DNA of 64,000 bases from Ilyonectria destructans (lineage: Eukaryota; Ascomycota; Sordariomycetes; Hypocreales; Nectriaceae), in the NCBI GenBank assembly GCA_020740775.1, contig JAHEWK010000016.1:372001-436000 (forward strand). Direction: 5' to 3'. The translations under genes and the position numbers were made by a program. Positions 9,409 to 21,500 of this stretch are shown here, one piece after another (within the stretch, counting starts at the first letter, position 1; the number at the start of each line of letters is the position of its first letter). The notes beneath the pieces were generated by a model. It was not told the DNA's origin and did no database searches. It saw only the letters and a list, made by a program, of their open reading frames with translations.

Positions 9409-10968
9409 ATGGTCACCGCCCTTAACGCAATAAACGCGACTGGGTGTGCTGCCTCAGCCATTCCGACTCCGTACTTATTCGGTGGCCAGGTTCTCTCGAT
9501 TGAGACAACCGTGGTTACCAACTACTCTTACGAAATCCCTCAAGGCACATATGCTACAAACCACGCGTTCAACGCAACTGGGCTCGACTTCTGCAACGTC
9601 AGCCTCTACTATACCCATCCAGGGTACGATGATTATGTCAATGTACAGGTCTGGCTGCCTCTCGAGACGTGGAATGGAAGGTTCCAAGGCACCGGAGGAG
9701 GTGGCTTTGTCGTCGGATTGAGCCCTACGGCCATGGCGGGTGCTGTGGCAGAGGGCTATGCCGTGGCGTCCAGCGACGGAGGCCATACCACAACGGTTAC
9801 TGAGGATTGGGTTCTTAAGAGTCCTGGAAACATCAACTGGCCCAACGTGTTGAACTTCGGTTCTGTTGCACTCTACGACCTCACCGTCATTGGCAAGGCA
9901 GTGACCACGAGTTTCTACGGCTGCGCACCAAAGTACTCCTATTTCACCGGCTGTTCCACTGGTGGCCGTCAAGGCATGATGCTAGCTCAACGGTGGCCGG
10001 AACTATACGACGGAATCTTGGCGGGCGCTCCAGGAATCAACTATGCCGAGTTAGTTGCTTGGCTCTCATGGCCGCAGTTGATGATGCTCTGGCTCGGAGA
10101 GTTCCCCCAGCCATGCGAAACTGCCGCGTTGACACAGGCAGCGATCAGCGCCTGCGACCACCTCGACGGCGTTGTTGATGGAGTCATTTCAAACGAACAA
10201 GACTGCCACTTCGACCCGCGTACGCTGATCAACGCCACCATCTATTGTGAGCAAAGCGGTATCAACACTCAACTATCAGCGGCTGCAGCCAACCTTGCGC
10301 TTTCGACCTGGAATGGAGCACGATCTCCCAACGGCACGTTCTTATGGTACGGCCTCAACAAGGATGCACCATTGAGCGGTCTTGCCAACACTACGTGCGA
10401 CTATGCAGGGACTGGCAAGTGCTCGGCGACTCCTTTCACAATAGCCACCGACTGGATCCAATATTTCATCCACAAGGACCCAGAATTCGACTTCACCACT
10501 GTCACGATCAATGATTATCACAGAATCTTTCACCGTTCTATTCAGGAATACGGTTCGCCCTTGGGAACCAGCGACCCCGATGTCCGCTTGTTCGGCGAGT
10601 CTGGTGGCAAACTGCTAATGTGGCAGGGACTGGCAGATCAACTCGTCCCCATAAACGGAACGCGACAGTACTACGATTTGGCATCTGCGATTGACCCCAA
10701 TGTGGCAGATTACTTCCGCTACTTTGAAGCCCCCGGCGTCAACCATTGCAGAAGCGGTGCTGGACCATACCCTGGAGATATCTTGGAGTCCTTGGTGGCC
10801 TGGGTTGAGGATGATGCGGTTCCGGAGACACTGAACGCCACGAGCCTACCGAATAGTGACGGTGTCGTGTTTGAAAGAAACCTCTGCGCTTACCCTCTGG
10901 TCCAACGTTATAAGGGAGCGGGTGATGTTCAATCCGCAATGAGCTATGAATGTGTTCCTCTATCCTAG
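9409..10968 (+). CDS. tannase/feruloyl esterase family hydrolase, 519 aa
   Basis: Single-exon ORF of the fungal tannase/feruloyl esterase family (PF07519), which cleaves ester bonds in gallotannins or hydroxycinnamate-decorated plant cell wall. The nucleophile motif GCSTGGRQG has Ser183, followed by Asp410 (GLADQLVP) and His446 (GVNHCRSG). Cys182 and Cys447 next to Ser and His give the CS-D-HC arrangement in which a disulphide joins the catalytic Ser and His neighbours. Many N-glycosylation sequons imply secretion, yet no signal peptide is visible after the ATG at 9409. The frame stays open upstream without another ATG, so a small upstream exon cannot be excluded, although a TATA-like box at 9334-9343 fits the chosen start. 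Length is normal for the family. Confidence 0.9.
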   Translation: MVTALNAINATGCAASAIPTPYLFGGQVLSIETTVVTNYSYEIPQGTYATNHAFNATGLDFCNVSLYYTHPGYDDYVNVQVWLPLETWNGRFQGTGGGGFVVGLSPTAMAGAVAEGYAVASSDGGHTTTVTEDWVLKSPGNINWPNVLNFGSVALYDLTVIGKAVTTSFYGCAPKYSYFTGCSTGGRQGMMLAQRWPELYDGILAGAPGINYAELVAWLSWPQLMMLWLGEFPQPCETAALTQAAISACDHLDGVVDGVISNEQDCHFDPRTLINATIYCEQSGINTQLSAAAANLALSTWNGARSPNGTFLWYGLNKDAPLSGLANTTCDYAGTGKCSATPFTIATDWIQYFIHKDPEFDFTTVTINDYHRIFHRSIQEYGSPLGTSDPDVRLFGESGGKLLMWQGLADQLVPINGTRQYYDLASAIDPNVADYFRYFEAPGVNHCRSGAGPYPGDILESLVAWVEDDAVPETLNATSLPNSDGVVFERNLCAYPLVQRYKGAGDVQSAMSYECVPLS

Positions 10969-11273
10969 AATTACTGCTATAGCTTTAGTGTCCAAATTTC
11001 AATGGGAAAGGAGGAGTGGGAATGTGGTATGTGATGCGTGGAGGGACAGTGTTTGATGTCGAGGATGGGCTAGTTGGGATATGGGTGTAAGAATGACGGA
11101 AGCAGAAACGAGCTTCTCTCAATCCAGGCGAGAGGACTTGAAGATGAAAAATTGGATATGCCTATTGAAGTGATGAGATTAAACGAGGCTAAGGAAACCC
11201 CCCCAAAAAGAATCTCATAGTAGAGCCGTAACAATTATAACAATCCGTCTCTGTAGCCTTGTTTTGCATCATG
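10969..11273. other. 3' intergenic between convergent genes
   Basis: About 305 bases between the stop codons of the tannase (+) and the zinc-finger/PNP_UDP gene (-). No gene; presumably both polyadenylation regions. Confidence 0.6.
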
Positions 11274-14200
11274 TCATACTCTTTGTCGTTTCTCACGTAT
11301 CCTCTCTTGTGCTCCATAACCTAGAGTCTGACTTCGCTTTCCCAATAAAGACCCACACTGCCCTTCGAACAGAGCAACTTCACCTAGTAGCAACTTGGCA
11401 TATGCAGCAGCCGTGGCAGCTGCATACTCTTGCCAGACCTTGTTCTTAGACGAATCTGCATAGTCGCAGATGCCTCGAATAACAAGGCACGGGAATGTGT
11501 TCATGATCCCTGCTGCTTCCATTTCGAAGCACAGAACGCCGCATTTTTGGGCCCATTCGTTCCGGACGTGAGCATCTTTAATCACCCGATTTCCAGAAGC
11601 AATGAGCCCGTAAAATATTTCTGGATCATCCGTTGACCGACGGGTCCTGCTCCTCAAATAGCTGTTGCGTTCGGCACACTCGCCACTATCCTGGCATCTT
11701 GAGCATTCGGTCTGGGAGAACTGATCGTATTCTTGCCCAGGGTGTTTGTACTTTGGCCTTTCGCTGAAGGGAAGACGCGATTCAATCTGCGCAAGATATG
11801 GCTGAAGGGGGTTAGAGGGACGATCTGGATTTGATTCCAAACAGCTGATGGCTGTCATTAGGAACCAAGGTGGCGGTGGGAGGGATCCGGTTGTCTCAAA
11901 GTCACTATTTTCATTTTCCTTGCCGCGGTCATATTGGATTACGCCTGGGTAAGTCGCCGTGGGTGAACTCACGACGAGATCCCCGAGGCGAATGTCATGC
12001 TCTCTCGATGGGACGCCACCTCCTATGCCCACCAAGAGACAAAATTTGACGTTTGGGAAACTCCTCCTCATGTTAGAGGCAGAATCAGCGGCGGGATTTG
12101 TTCCGTAGTCTCCTTTGGGCAGACAGGCTGCGACAACCATATGCCTGTTCATTTGTCCCAATTTGTAATGGTTGGTGTCTCCGGTCACATTGTCGAGGCT
12201 GTCGTGCTCTCTATCGAAAAGGGCTCGCACAGCCTTGAGTTCCTTTGGTAGTGCACACAGGATGCCGACGGTGTAGTCATGCTGAGAATGGGTTTCGATG
12301 ACAGCAGGCGTGATATTTGACCAGACATCATCCACACCGTCGTTGCTCGCAATTCGATTCAGTCCTGGCGTGCTTGACTGGGACAACTCTGTGCTACTTT
12401 CTGGGATTGACACTCCCGTACTCGAATCAATTCCGCTGTCATGAAATGAGCCCATGTCGGTTGCTTTCGAAAGAGGTGACCGCGCTCCCTCTTCAGGAGG
12501 GCCATGGTCTCCCCAAACCCAGGGAAAAGCCGAGTGCTGGCCAAATATAACTGCACCGGAGCTTTCCTCTGGGACAAGAGTCTTCCTAGGGAGCAACACC
12601 TTCAACATTGTCGAAGGTAGCAACGCTTGTACTGGTTCACAGTGATCTCGTCTCAGCGCCCCTTGGCACCGACAAGACCCAAATAGGGTAGTTGGGGTGT
12701 ACCATATAGTCGTTTCGCTGAGCCTCACCTGTCCGTCGTTGTAGTAATCATTATTATTCATCACCTGAATCAAATCCGAAAGACCTGCCGCCACATAGTA
12801 CTTTTGCTTAGGCAACTCAGCCCAGTACGCGCAAGTGTCTGCACTGGCTGGCTTGATAAGCTCCCCAAAGCCGCGACCAAAAAGAGTGATTGTATGCAAG
12901 GCTCGAGTTAAGTCAACCCATGCCTTGCCTCCAGCCTCGAGAGTGGTCACTCGTGGATACATGGGGTCGCGGGATGTGACGAGGTCCCTGAAATCCCAGC
13001 CTTCGAGGTATTGACGTGGTTTGTCAACCAACTTCGAGCCATCTTCCCCCGCAACATCAGCTTGATGGTCGATGAGTTTTTCCAGAATACTGTAGAAATG
13101 ATCGATTCGGCTTTGGAGCAATAAGTAGCCTTCCTTTTCTTGGTATAGCTTGAGTGCCAGATTGTCAGGGTGGATCAGCACATCAATTGCTGAATCGGCT
13201 GTGAAGGGTGTTGAAGACTCCTTCATATCTTCTGGTCTGAAGATAAATGCAGCTTTGAACTTGTCCGTACTATTGTATGCCAAAGATGCTCTGACAATAT
13301 ATAGCAATGCACTGGTCCCATTGATGAGCCAGCCTCGTTTATCGCTTTCATCCCACAGCAGTACAAACTTTGTCGCAATCCATTGGAGTTTCGGTATGTA
13401 ACCATTGCGAGCCACATGAGCAGGGGTATCTCTAAGGCCCAAAACAAACGCAGCGCCACCAATTATGCCTCTCCCTGGAGACACAACTAGGCTGGTAAGA
13501 GAACCGTTTTCTTGAGGTTTGAGCAGTCCCGAACCGCCCACAAGATGGTTAGCCTGCGCAGAACCTGCACCACACATTAGCAAAAATGCTTCGGCAATCC
13601 GGACACCTCTTACCAGAATAGAACTCAGCTTCCGAGCACCAACCAAGCACATGTTGAAGACTCCCCAGATCAAGACTGCTGACATCCCCGGCGTGAGTTG
13701 CGGTACTATCTGGGTAGGAGACACGACTTCCATCTTTGTTGTAAAGTAGATGCCAGAGAAGCATGTCTCCAATGCGCTTGGCCGGAACAAGCAGAGTAGA
13801 GAATCCTTTAATGAAAGTCTTTCCGTTGAACTGATCCACTTGCTCGCTTCGAGCTAAGCCAGCCATGATATTGAGTGGAATGTCCATACCAGTATTTGAC
13901 TCGACTCGAGACGGAATTGGATACCCTTTAACGATCATAGGGTTCAAAAACATGTCGTGCCAGCATTGGCAACTTGCAGTGTCGATAGACTTCTGAACTA
14001 TGTCGATACTAAACCCAATCTTGCATGTAATCGCTGCTGATACCGACGATTCGGACGGCCGAGTCGGAGAAATGGATTTAACAATGTCGCTAATGAAGGG
14101 AGTGCAAGAAAAGGGACCATTTTCGCTGGGTGAAGGTTGAAGCGCAGAGGCAAGCCAGGCTAGCTGTTCCCCGATTTCTGCAAGAGAACCTGGGTTTCCG

Positions 14201-17200
14201 CAAGCCTCAAGAATGAATCTTGGCCTTTGAATCCGAGCTGAGAATGAAGTCCCATCCGAGAAATAGCCTAAATTACAAGTTAACACGTAGATCCAATTCT
14301 AAACCTAGTAGTACTCACCTGATTGTGCAAGGCCGTTTCTGTTATGAAGAACATCTTTGATCAGTTGCATCATCACATCTCCTGTGAGTGGCCACGTCTG
14401 AGCCAGGTATTCGGCACATGTGACCGCCTGTGCATCTTGACTAGATCCAGTCAACGTAATGACTTTAGAGACTGCATCAGCATGGTCGGTAGTGTACTGT
14501 TGCTGCTCCAGGAATGTCAGTAAGTCCCAGTCGAGCTCAAAGGTCGCTATGAACTCTTCTGAATGTGTTTCTCTACTAAGCACATGGGATGAACGTAGTG
14601 AAGATATGATAGTTTGACTTATAGTCTCCATCGACTTCGGTTCGGTTGGAACCAAGCGCATCTCCATACGTAAACGGGCAAGAAGCCATCGGAATGCATT
14701 TGTATCAAGAACCAAGTCTCGATAACCCGTTGTCGATGCTATGTGATCGTGAGCGTCTTGGTCTTGCCTGGAGTCCAAGTCAACATCGTCAGATCCCTCG
14801 TGAAGTGCCTGTATCAATGTCTCTTCATCAACAGAAGTGAGATCTTGCCTTGCAAACCAGGAATTCATTAGTTCGCTGAGAGGAAGCTTCTCTCCGTTGG
14901 CCCTGGATGCATCTGGGGGATCTTCTTCTTCTTGCAGGCCCATGTCTTTGAAGGCATTTGCGATATTACTAGAAATATGAATTAGCACTTGGTCTGCGTG
15001 AAAATGAAACCATTCAAAGTGAGTAGATGACAGGCTCACCTCCGGTATCTGTGGACAAATTGCATCACGTCACGATGCTTTGCTGTCGGTGCCTTATAGC
15101 CAAGTCTCAGAGCAAAAGCCTTGAGCAAATGTGGGAGAACGGTGGAAATTCTCTCAATTTCTTGTTCATCTGGCTGCAGGTCATTGATGTTTTTGAATAG
15201 ATCATCTGCAAAGTCCGAAATGTAGCTTTCTCTTTTCCATGTCGCAACACTCGGTGTGTAGGTATATTCTGTCGCGGCATCGTCGAACTGCAACATTGTC
15301 GCGTCTTGCCCATCCTGGGTGGCCTTTGGTTCCACATGGCTTTGAAGTTTTCCATGAATAGTCTCTCTAACAGAAGCATATCCGGAGTCTGTTGGAGGCA
15401 CGACTTCAAAGTTCGTGTACCAAGTTGGGGGCGGTTGGTGGACCATCGACGGACCTATTGAGGCTGCACCCTGAGGGTAATGTCCGAGTGTTGCATTTAT
15501 GCTGCTCCGAACAAGAAATGATACAGGCGTCGAGACTGTATTCAAGAGATCGGGGGATTGATTTCGAATTGGGCTGATGATTGTGTCTTCTTTGAGCTCT
15601 GCCGCATTTGCTTCCACAAGGCGTAGAACCGGGAGCGAAATTTGCTCCATGTGCTTAGCCAGGTGAAGTGTCAACCTCTTCCATGTTTTGAATGCCTTGC
15701 CACAGAATCTACAAAGCTCCTCCTGTGGTTGTATTGACGTCTCCCTACGACATTGATCAACCTTCTGCCAAGTCAGGTCGGCTCCTCCAGACTTCTTTAC
15801 AGCTGCCTTGGTCTTAGCCTTGGGCTCTTGGAACTTGTGCTCCCGGACAAGATGCAGGAGGAAGTTGTCTCGGCGATAGCACTGGTGATGACAGCCTTCG
15901 ACATCGCAAGTCCACCACTCCAGATGTCGGTGACCCTCATTCTCGTGTCGAACCCAATCGGCCTTGCGCTTGAAAGACCTTAGGTCCCGACATTTACCCC
16001 ACGTACAGATAAACGGCTGCACATCCTCGTGTATATGCTTTATCCAGTCAGACGGTTTTTGAATTCTCTTAGTTTGGTAGCAGAGTTGGCACTCAAACTC
16101 AGCTGGTAGATATGTGGTTGGTGGCATTGGGATATCTCTGGGGAAGCTCTCATTGGTAATCCTACCGTCAACAGGGGAGGAAAACAGCTGTTCTGGCTGC
16201 GGAATCTTGCCGGCCGGATCTAAAATAGAAGCAGATCCACCCAATGCAATGCAAAGGGATCCGGAAGGACAGGTCGTACCCTGGTTCAGATGGATGACCT
16301 TGGACCTCAGAAGTTGCTTGTACCTGATTACTTGTTGATGTGCGATTCGTTCCACAAGGTAATTATTTATCGCAGCTAAGGTCGGGTTTAGGTTGAGTAT
16401 ATGTTGCTGGAAACCGTCCATGTCTGGATTGACACTATCAATTGAAAATGCGCCCCTCCCATCGCTCTTGAGGTCAATTTCATCACCCTCGTCGTCTGAA
16501 TCATCTTGTCCAAAGACGGTGATACTTGATTTTGTTAAGTCGTTTCCTCCTCGGTTTTCCTTAGGTAGAGAGGTGCTCCGTTGTAGGATAGAATCTCGAA
16601 GACCTTTGAGGGGGTTGTCAGGCTTGTTATTGATGGATAATTTCTTCAACATGTTGCCACCGATGTCTCTTTCCAACTCTGGATGCATAGTGCTGGGGAG
16701 GCTTCGCCGTTGTGCCCCCCAGGAAACGCCGTCTGCTGGATTTGGCAGCCATCGACCCGTCACATCACGAGGCACAGCAGGTACATCATGGGAGATCAAA
16801 TCTCCGGAAAATACACTACCGCCCGTTGCTAGGCTGTGTTCGAACTGGCGTGGGCCAGGCAGGACAGAGGCGCCGTCGTCCTTGCCCCAGAACGAGACAG
16901 TGGCCGCTGGGGATTTCGGCGACGTTGGAAGAGGCGGTGGGCTGCTGATTGACGGGAAAGAGATCTCGCTCCCTTGGTCCCAGACCGGGAAATTGACTCT
17001 TGGGTTTTCAGGCCACGTTGGAAGAGGCGGTAGGTTGCTGAAGGACGGGGTATACATCAACCGGTCAACGACCGGGAGTGTACCTAGGCTTTCAGTCCCC
17101 GTTAGAACGACAGCGGGCGGTGGGCTGCTGATTGACGGAGAAGCCAGTGCTCCAGTGGTACCGTCCCTCCAATCTGTGGAATCTTCAGCGCTGGCTTTTT

Positions 17201-17207
17201 GGTCCAT
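11274..17207 (-). CDS. C2H2 zinc-finger protein with C-terminal PNP_UDP domain, ~1920 aa
   Basis: Four exons: 17207-15040, 14968-14319, 14267-13614, 13564-11274. Introns are 71, 51 and 49 nt (GTGAGC/CTAG; GTGAGT/TTTAG; GTAAGA with GCTAATG branch/GCAG), and phases join to one 1,920-codon frame. The N-terminal half is Pro/Ser-rich, then carries about four C2H2 fingers at residues ~370-520 (last one CRFCGKAFKTWKRL then HLAKH). A long middle region (~720-1480) includes SPGRGIIGGAAFVLGLRDTP and a Cys/Trp-rich block; I know similar segments from fungal proteins of unknown role. The C-terminus (~1580-1890) is a nucleoside-phosphorylase-like domain: VGILCALPKELKAVRALF, LLVGIGGGVPS, LCFEMEAAG and RGICDYAD. 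No nucleotide-binding NACHT/NB-ARC motif was seen. PNP_UDP domains are frequent in fungal NLR-type proteins, so a sensing role is plausible. The start at 17207 is preferred; in-frame ATGs at 17303 and 17345 are alternatives. Confidence 0.75.
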
Positions 17208-17923
17208 TTTGTGATGGAGAAGACAAAGTCTGCTTATGGATGAGTCCTGGAGGATGAGGATGAGGCTGAGCTTATCCCGCGCGATTTCACGTCTTTGAAC
17301 CATCGCATCATGTGACCTGACAGCACGCGTTATTATTGGTTGCATTATTTCACGTCGGCCTATGTCTTGGCTTTAAAAAGACAGATGGAGCACCTCTCAA
17401 CTTGAAAAGATCGGGCGGTCTTGGAGAGTCATGTCCTCCAGTTGCCTTGCCTATCGGTCACCGAGCATCCAAGACTATGATGAGCGTTCCACATTCGCTA
17501 GTTCAATCCACATATCCTTCGGAACCTTATCTGTATAGGTCTAGCTGCGATGTTACCCCAGTCCGGTCGGTCGACGGCAAAGGTTCCACCGCACGTCTAG
17601 TAAAGTCGACTTGTGACTGGATCCAAGCCGTCAGTTCGGTGATTGACCTAATCGCCTCAAAAAGCGAAGAAGTCGACCATTCCAACGACCTGTAACCGGA
17701 TTGAACGCCTAAACACAGAGATAAGACGACGGGATGTAGGCTATTTAATTCACTGAAAGAAAAACTATAATGTGACTATCGACGAAAGCGGCTATCTTCA
17801 TGTTGCCGTGCCAGATACTAATTCTCATGAATGCGCCGTTTGTTACACTACAATACACCAAACTGTTAATGACATATGTATATTGGCGTGACATGATGTT
17901 ATTCTCATGTTTCTGAGACGATT
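17208..17923. other. intergenic, no gene seen
   Basis: About 716 bases containing the promoter of the zinc-finger/PNP_UDP gene and the 3' flank of the NCS1 permease. A 119-codon open frame at 17336-17695 lacks an ATG start and any recognisable motif. Confidence 0.55.
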
Positions 17924-19607
17924 TTACCTTCCCGTGTACTTCTTCTCAAAATATCTCGCGATATGATACCAAATGATGGTTATCGCTGCGCTCATGTAAA
18001 TTCCCACGTCACCACCATCACCACCAAACTTGGCCGCAATTGGTCCCACGAACCATGTCTGGCTCATCCCAGGAACTCCTCCACCACAATAAGCGGCGAC
18101 CAATGCTGTCACAGCAGCAAGGCCCCATGGAAGTTTGTTCGGTTGGTCCCAAGCCATCAGATTGTACCCTTCATGCCGGCGGAACACGCGATCCTCGATG
18201 AGAAGGATGAAAGTAAAGCTGACTGTCCAATACCCAAGCAGGGACACGAAATCGTTGACCACGGCAGAGAGATTTTCTTGACCTGCAATCGCAAGGACGG
18301 CAACTACAATGGCGAATACGAAGGACCAAATGAATCGTGGAACCGCATGAAAATGGTGGCCCAAGAGCTGTAGGCTCAGACCCGAAGAGTAATTGATCGC
18401 AATGTTGTTGCCCAACACAGAAAATGTGAGGAGCACAAGGCAAAACTTCGACCACCCACGTGGATGGTATATTTCTGAGATAAGACCGCCCAGTCCATGG
18501 TTGTCATAAGCATCGGCGTATGGAGGGTAGGCAGCGGACAGCGCAGCGTTGCTGATACATGATCCGACTGTGATGGTGAATGTGGTTGGGATGACGATGC
18601 CCCAAAACGTTAGGAAGAAGACCTTCCATGCTGGAATGGTTGCGGGAAAATTGCAATAATAATCGGCAGCGATAGAGCACCATCCAGACGCATTTGCTGT
18701 TTAGAATGATTAGTCTTGGATGGGACAATTCAAATTCCCAATTTCGAGACTCACAGAAGTTGATGGCCAAGATGGTCAAAAAGGTTCCGGCAAAGACGAG
18801 GCCGGAGCTGCCATCCTCGCCCTTGAAGTCTGCATCGACATGGGGAGTAGCCTGGGCAAGAAGGACACAGAAGATGATGAATGTATAGATCCAAGAGTAT
18901 TTCTCAAATGTGTGGATGATCTTGAAGCCAAAGATGGACACCACGTATGAGACGATAGCAATGATGACGATGCCGACGGTAATGCTCATCTTGTAATCAG
19001 AAACGGCACTTAAGACTTGGCCGACGACGACATAATTGACGACGCCGAAGCCGCCTCCGACCAGGATGTTGAGAACACTACAAACCTTGGCTCCCCAAAA
19101 GCCGAAAGAGTAACGCGATGTTGCAATCTGCCTCATGCCGAGCTACAATAGTGTGTCAGCTGGTGTGTTTGCAATGGCCTTGTTTCCGATTAAACGCACC
19201 TTTGGACCAAGGGTTCCCGTATACGACGTAGTGAGAGCGCCCAGTACAATCCCGATGACCGCAGACGCAATGGATTGTCGTAGTGAGAGGCCGAATTCGG
19301 GGCCCAAAATACCCAAGGCGAGAGTACCAACGTGCGTGTTCAACGACCACCACATGAAGAAGATGTTCCATATCGACGGCGGTTGTTTCTCCTCCTCGGG
19401 AATACGCTCAATCCCCTGCGTCTCGACACCAAGCTTCTTGTCCAACCATTCTTCACTCTTGCGCAAAGCTCGCAGAAATCCGATGCTGTTTTGGATTTCA
19501 TGCGCCCGCTTTACCTCGCGGATCTCTCCGTGGTCAACGTCTCCCTGTGGGGGTAAGGATTCGACAACATTGCCGGCTTCAACGTCCTGTTTCTCGGTGG
19601 AGGACAT
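17924..19607 (-). CDS. NCS1 purine-cytosine permease (FCY2/FCY21-like), 522 aa
   Basis: Three exons: 19607-19200, 19142-18755, 18696-17924. Introns are 57 and 58 nt with GTGCGT and GTGAGT donors; the second has a CTAATC branch region and ends AAACAG. The product is a 12-TM plasma-membrane proton symporter of the NCS1 family that imports purines and cytosine. Diagnostic stretches are the N-terminal GIERIPEEEK, WSLNTHVGTLALGILGP, MRQIATSRYSFGFWGAK and, after the second splice, INFSNASGWCSIAADYYCNF. Only the spliced frame gives this last block, which supports the intron. C-terminal segments include WDQPNKLPWGLAA, and the protein ends at a normal length. Three GATAAG-type sites lie ~265-360 bases upstream, consistent with AreA/NIT2-type nitrogen control. 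Substrate preference cannot be read from the sequence. Confidence 0.9.
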
Positions 19608-19871
19608 TGTGGTGATCCTGGGCGGGTCCTTTGCTGTGGTCCCGATGGCGTATCAACAAGATTTAAAGAAAACTCGTTCGCTAGGGAGCTTCCGCGGGAG
19701 CTTATGTATAGTTAATTGAGTTCGCCCTCGCCGGGGTCAACGTAACATGGGGCCTCAAATCCGAGGGAATGGCGTAATAGATAACCAGTATGCTCCTGAA
19801 TTGGTTGGTCCGTGTCGGGCACAGGCAAGTTGGAGTGATCAACCGGACCGACTTATGTGCCGCTTGTTCCG

Positions 19872-19966
19872 GATAAGATGTGCAATAGCGCCAGCCGCTG
19901 TCAGGGTGCCACAGAACGTGGAAAGTGGTTTGAGATAAGCATGAGTGAATGCTTCCCCACCTTATC
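19872..19966. promoter_or_regulatory. cluster of GATA-factor sites upstream of NCS1 permease
   Basis: GATAAG occurs at 19872-19877 and 19934-19939, and CTTATC (the same site inverted) at 19961-19966. All lie within 95 bases upstream of the purine-cytosine permease (start 19607, - strand). HGATAR elements in pairs are the known binding sites of AreA/NIT2 nitrogen regulators; use here is inferred. Confidence 0.5.
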
Positions 19967-20991
19967 AATAAGGAAAACATCATCGGGCTGGTAATGATGA
20001 TGATATAATCTCACCCATTACGCTCGAATGTCGGCATGATGCACTGCAATACGTCGGGATATTGGCTTGCCCACTTGATGGTATTTCCATTATAGATCGA
20101 AACACTCTGGACCTCGAAGCAAATCATAGACATTATCCCGCCGTGGTCACTGAAAAATGCCACCCCAAAGATGAACTCAATATTACAATCACGACCACGA
20201 TACGTGGAGGAACCAGGTCCCGAATGAGACCAACGGGGAACTTTTGCTTGGCGATGCTGGAATTGTGGGGTGGATGGTCACCGATCGAGGCTAGGCCAGT
20301 TTTAAATCGCCTTCTTTCTTCCAGAATATTTCCGATATTAGCAGGAGTTTACCTGTCCCGGGATAGCAATTGCCTAGTGCGTGTTGATGGGCTGGGGTAA
20401 AACGTCGCGGTTGGCTGTCAGTCTCATTAGTCAAAGTGGCACAACCGGCCACCCCGTCGGGATACGGCACGCTGCGTGACCACGGATCGTCGGCATTGCG
20501 TCTATCCTGGTCAGAGATACATACTAGCGTAGCATTCGCTATCAGGCCGCCGGCGTCGACGAAACCAGGCTCTTCCATCTTCCATCACGCGTTTGCGCAG
20601 CGAATTTCACATCCCACAGCCTCGGCATCCGCGATTATTCGGCCCCCCCACGTTTAGCTGGCAGATGTGTTAAATTCTCATCAATCCAAGACATCACAAG
20701 CTCCACATATGCAAGTCAGGATTCTCCAGCTGTCGTCAGCAACGCAAGGCCCTTATAGCGGCCAGTGCACTGCAGGGAACGCGTGGAAGGTGGAGGTGGC
20801 AGGCTAGTTGCCGCCAGTCCTATAATAGTCGTCTTCAAGACCGAAGTACCGTAAATAGCATGAGGAGAAATGCTAGCTTCAAGGCTTCTAATTATCGAGA
20901 GAATTGCATGTGTCTTACGCAGGTTATACATAGCTTACGGAGCCTAGAGGGAGTGACCGGGAAGGAATGGACTGTCAGTCACCTCAAAGCC
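19967..20991. other. intergenic, no gene seen
   Basis: About 1 kb between the permease promoter and the transcription-factor relic. Several open frames up to 112 codons show no family features. Confidence 0.5.
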
Positions 20992-21500
20992 CTAGCTGGG
21001 TTCTATCCCCGCCGGAGTAAGGCTGAGAACAGCACCTTCCGGTGCACCGCTTTGTCGTCCTTCCCGCAGCCCCAGCATGAGGCTCAGATGCTCGACCGCC
21101 CGCTGGGCTTCGCCAGTCACGGTGCTTGAGTACAGCCAGACAGGATACGTGTTACGCAGCACATCTTGAATCCGAGCGCCTGTGTGCTGGTCCAGGGAAA
21201 CGTCGGGCCGGGACTTACCCAGCTGTACGTAGTAGCAGAGGGTGCTTACGCCCAGGAGGAAGACGGCCCGCGGCCCCGAAGACATGAACATCCATCGCGC
21301 CGACCGCACGGGATACAACAGCCCATCTGCCTGCGTCTCCTCCTGCACTATCTGCTGGAACTCGAGGATCTTGATGGCAGCCTGGACACAGGCGGTTCGC
21401 GATTGCTCGTAGTGCGGCTGGGTATAGGGCGGCGCGAGGTACTTCCGGTGGAGTCAGATGGCTAGCCTCTGGATGGCGAGCTTCTTTTGCTTCGAGGGGA
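20992..21500 (-). pseudogene. relic of a fungal Zn-cluster-type transcription factor (C-terminal part)
   Basis: Reading the minus strand from ~21500 gives KKLAIQRLAI, a TGA at 21456-21454, then LHRKYLAPPYTQPHYEQSR and AAIKILEFQQ, and after that FLLGVSTLCYYVQLGK. This is the wording of the fungal transcription-factor middle/C-terminal domain (the LHRPFL...Y..SR..CL.AA block). The TGA sits in the middle of the conserved block; a single C-to-T change of CGA would make it. No zinc-cluster (C6) DNA-binding exon is found upstream, and the frame ends at 20992 without the usual C-terminus. I take it as a non-functional remnant. It is divergent from the MFS relic at 21930-22220, suggesting a lost regulator/transporter pair. 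Confidence 0.6.

Noticed and set aside
9475..9972. 165-codon minus-strand ORF inside the tannase gene
   Set aside because: Antisense to the conserved catalytic region of an obvious gene; no motif of its own.
16393..17214. 273-codon + strand ORF opposite the zinc-finger gene
   Set aside because: Antisense to the low-complexity Pro/Ser-rich first exon; no recognisable domain.
19135..19719. 194-codon + strand ORF opposite the NCS1 permease start
   Set aside because: Antisense to the first exon and promoter; no motif.
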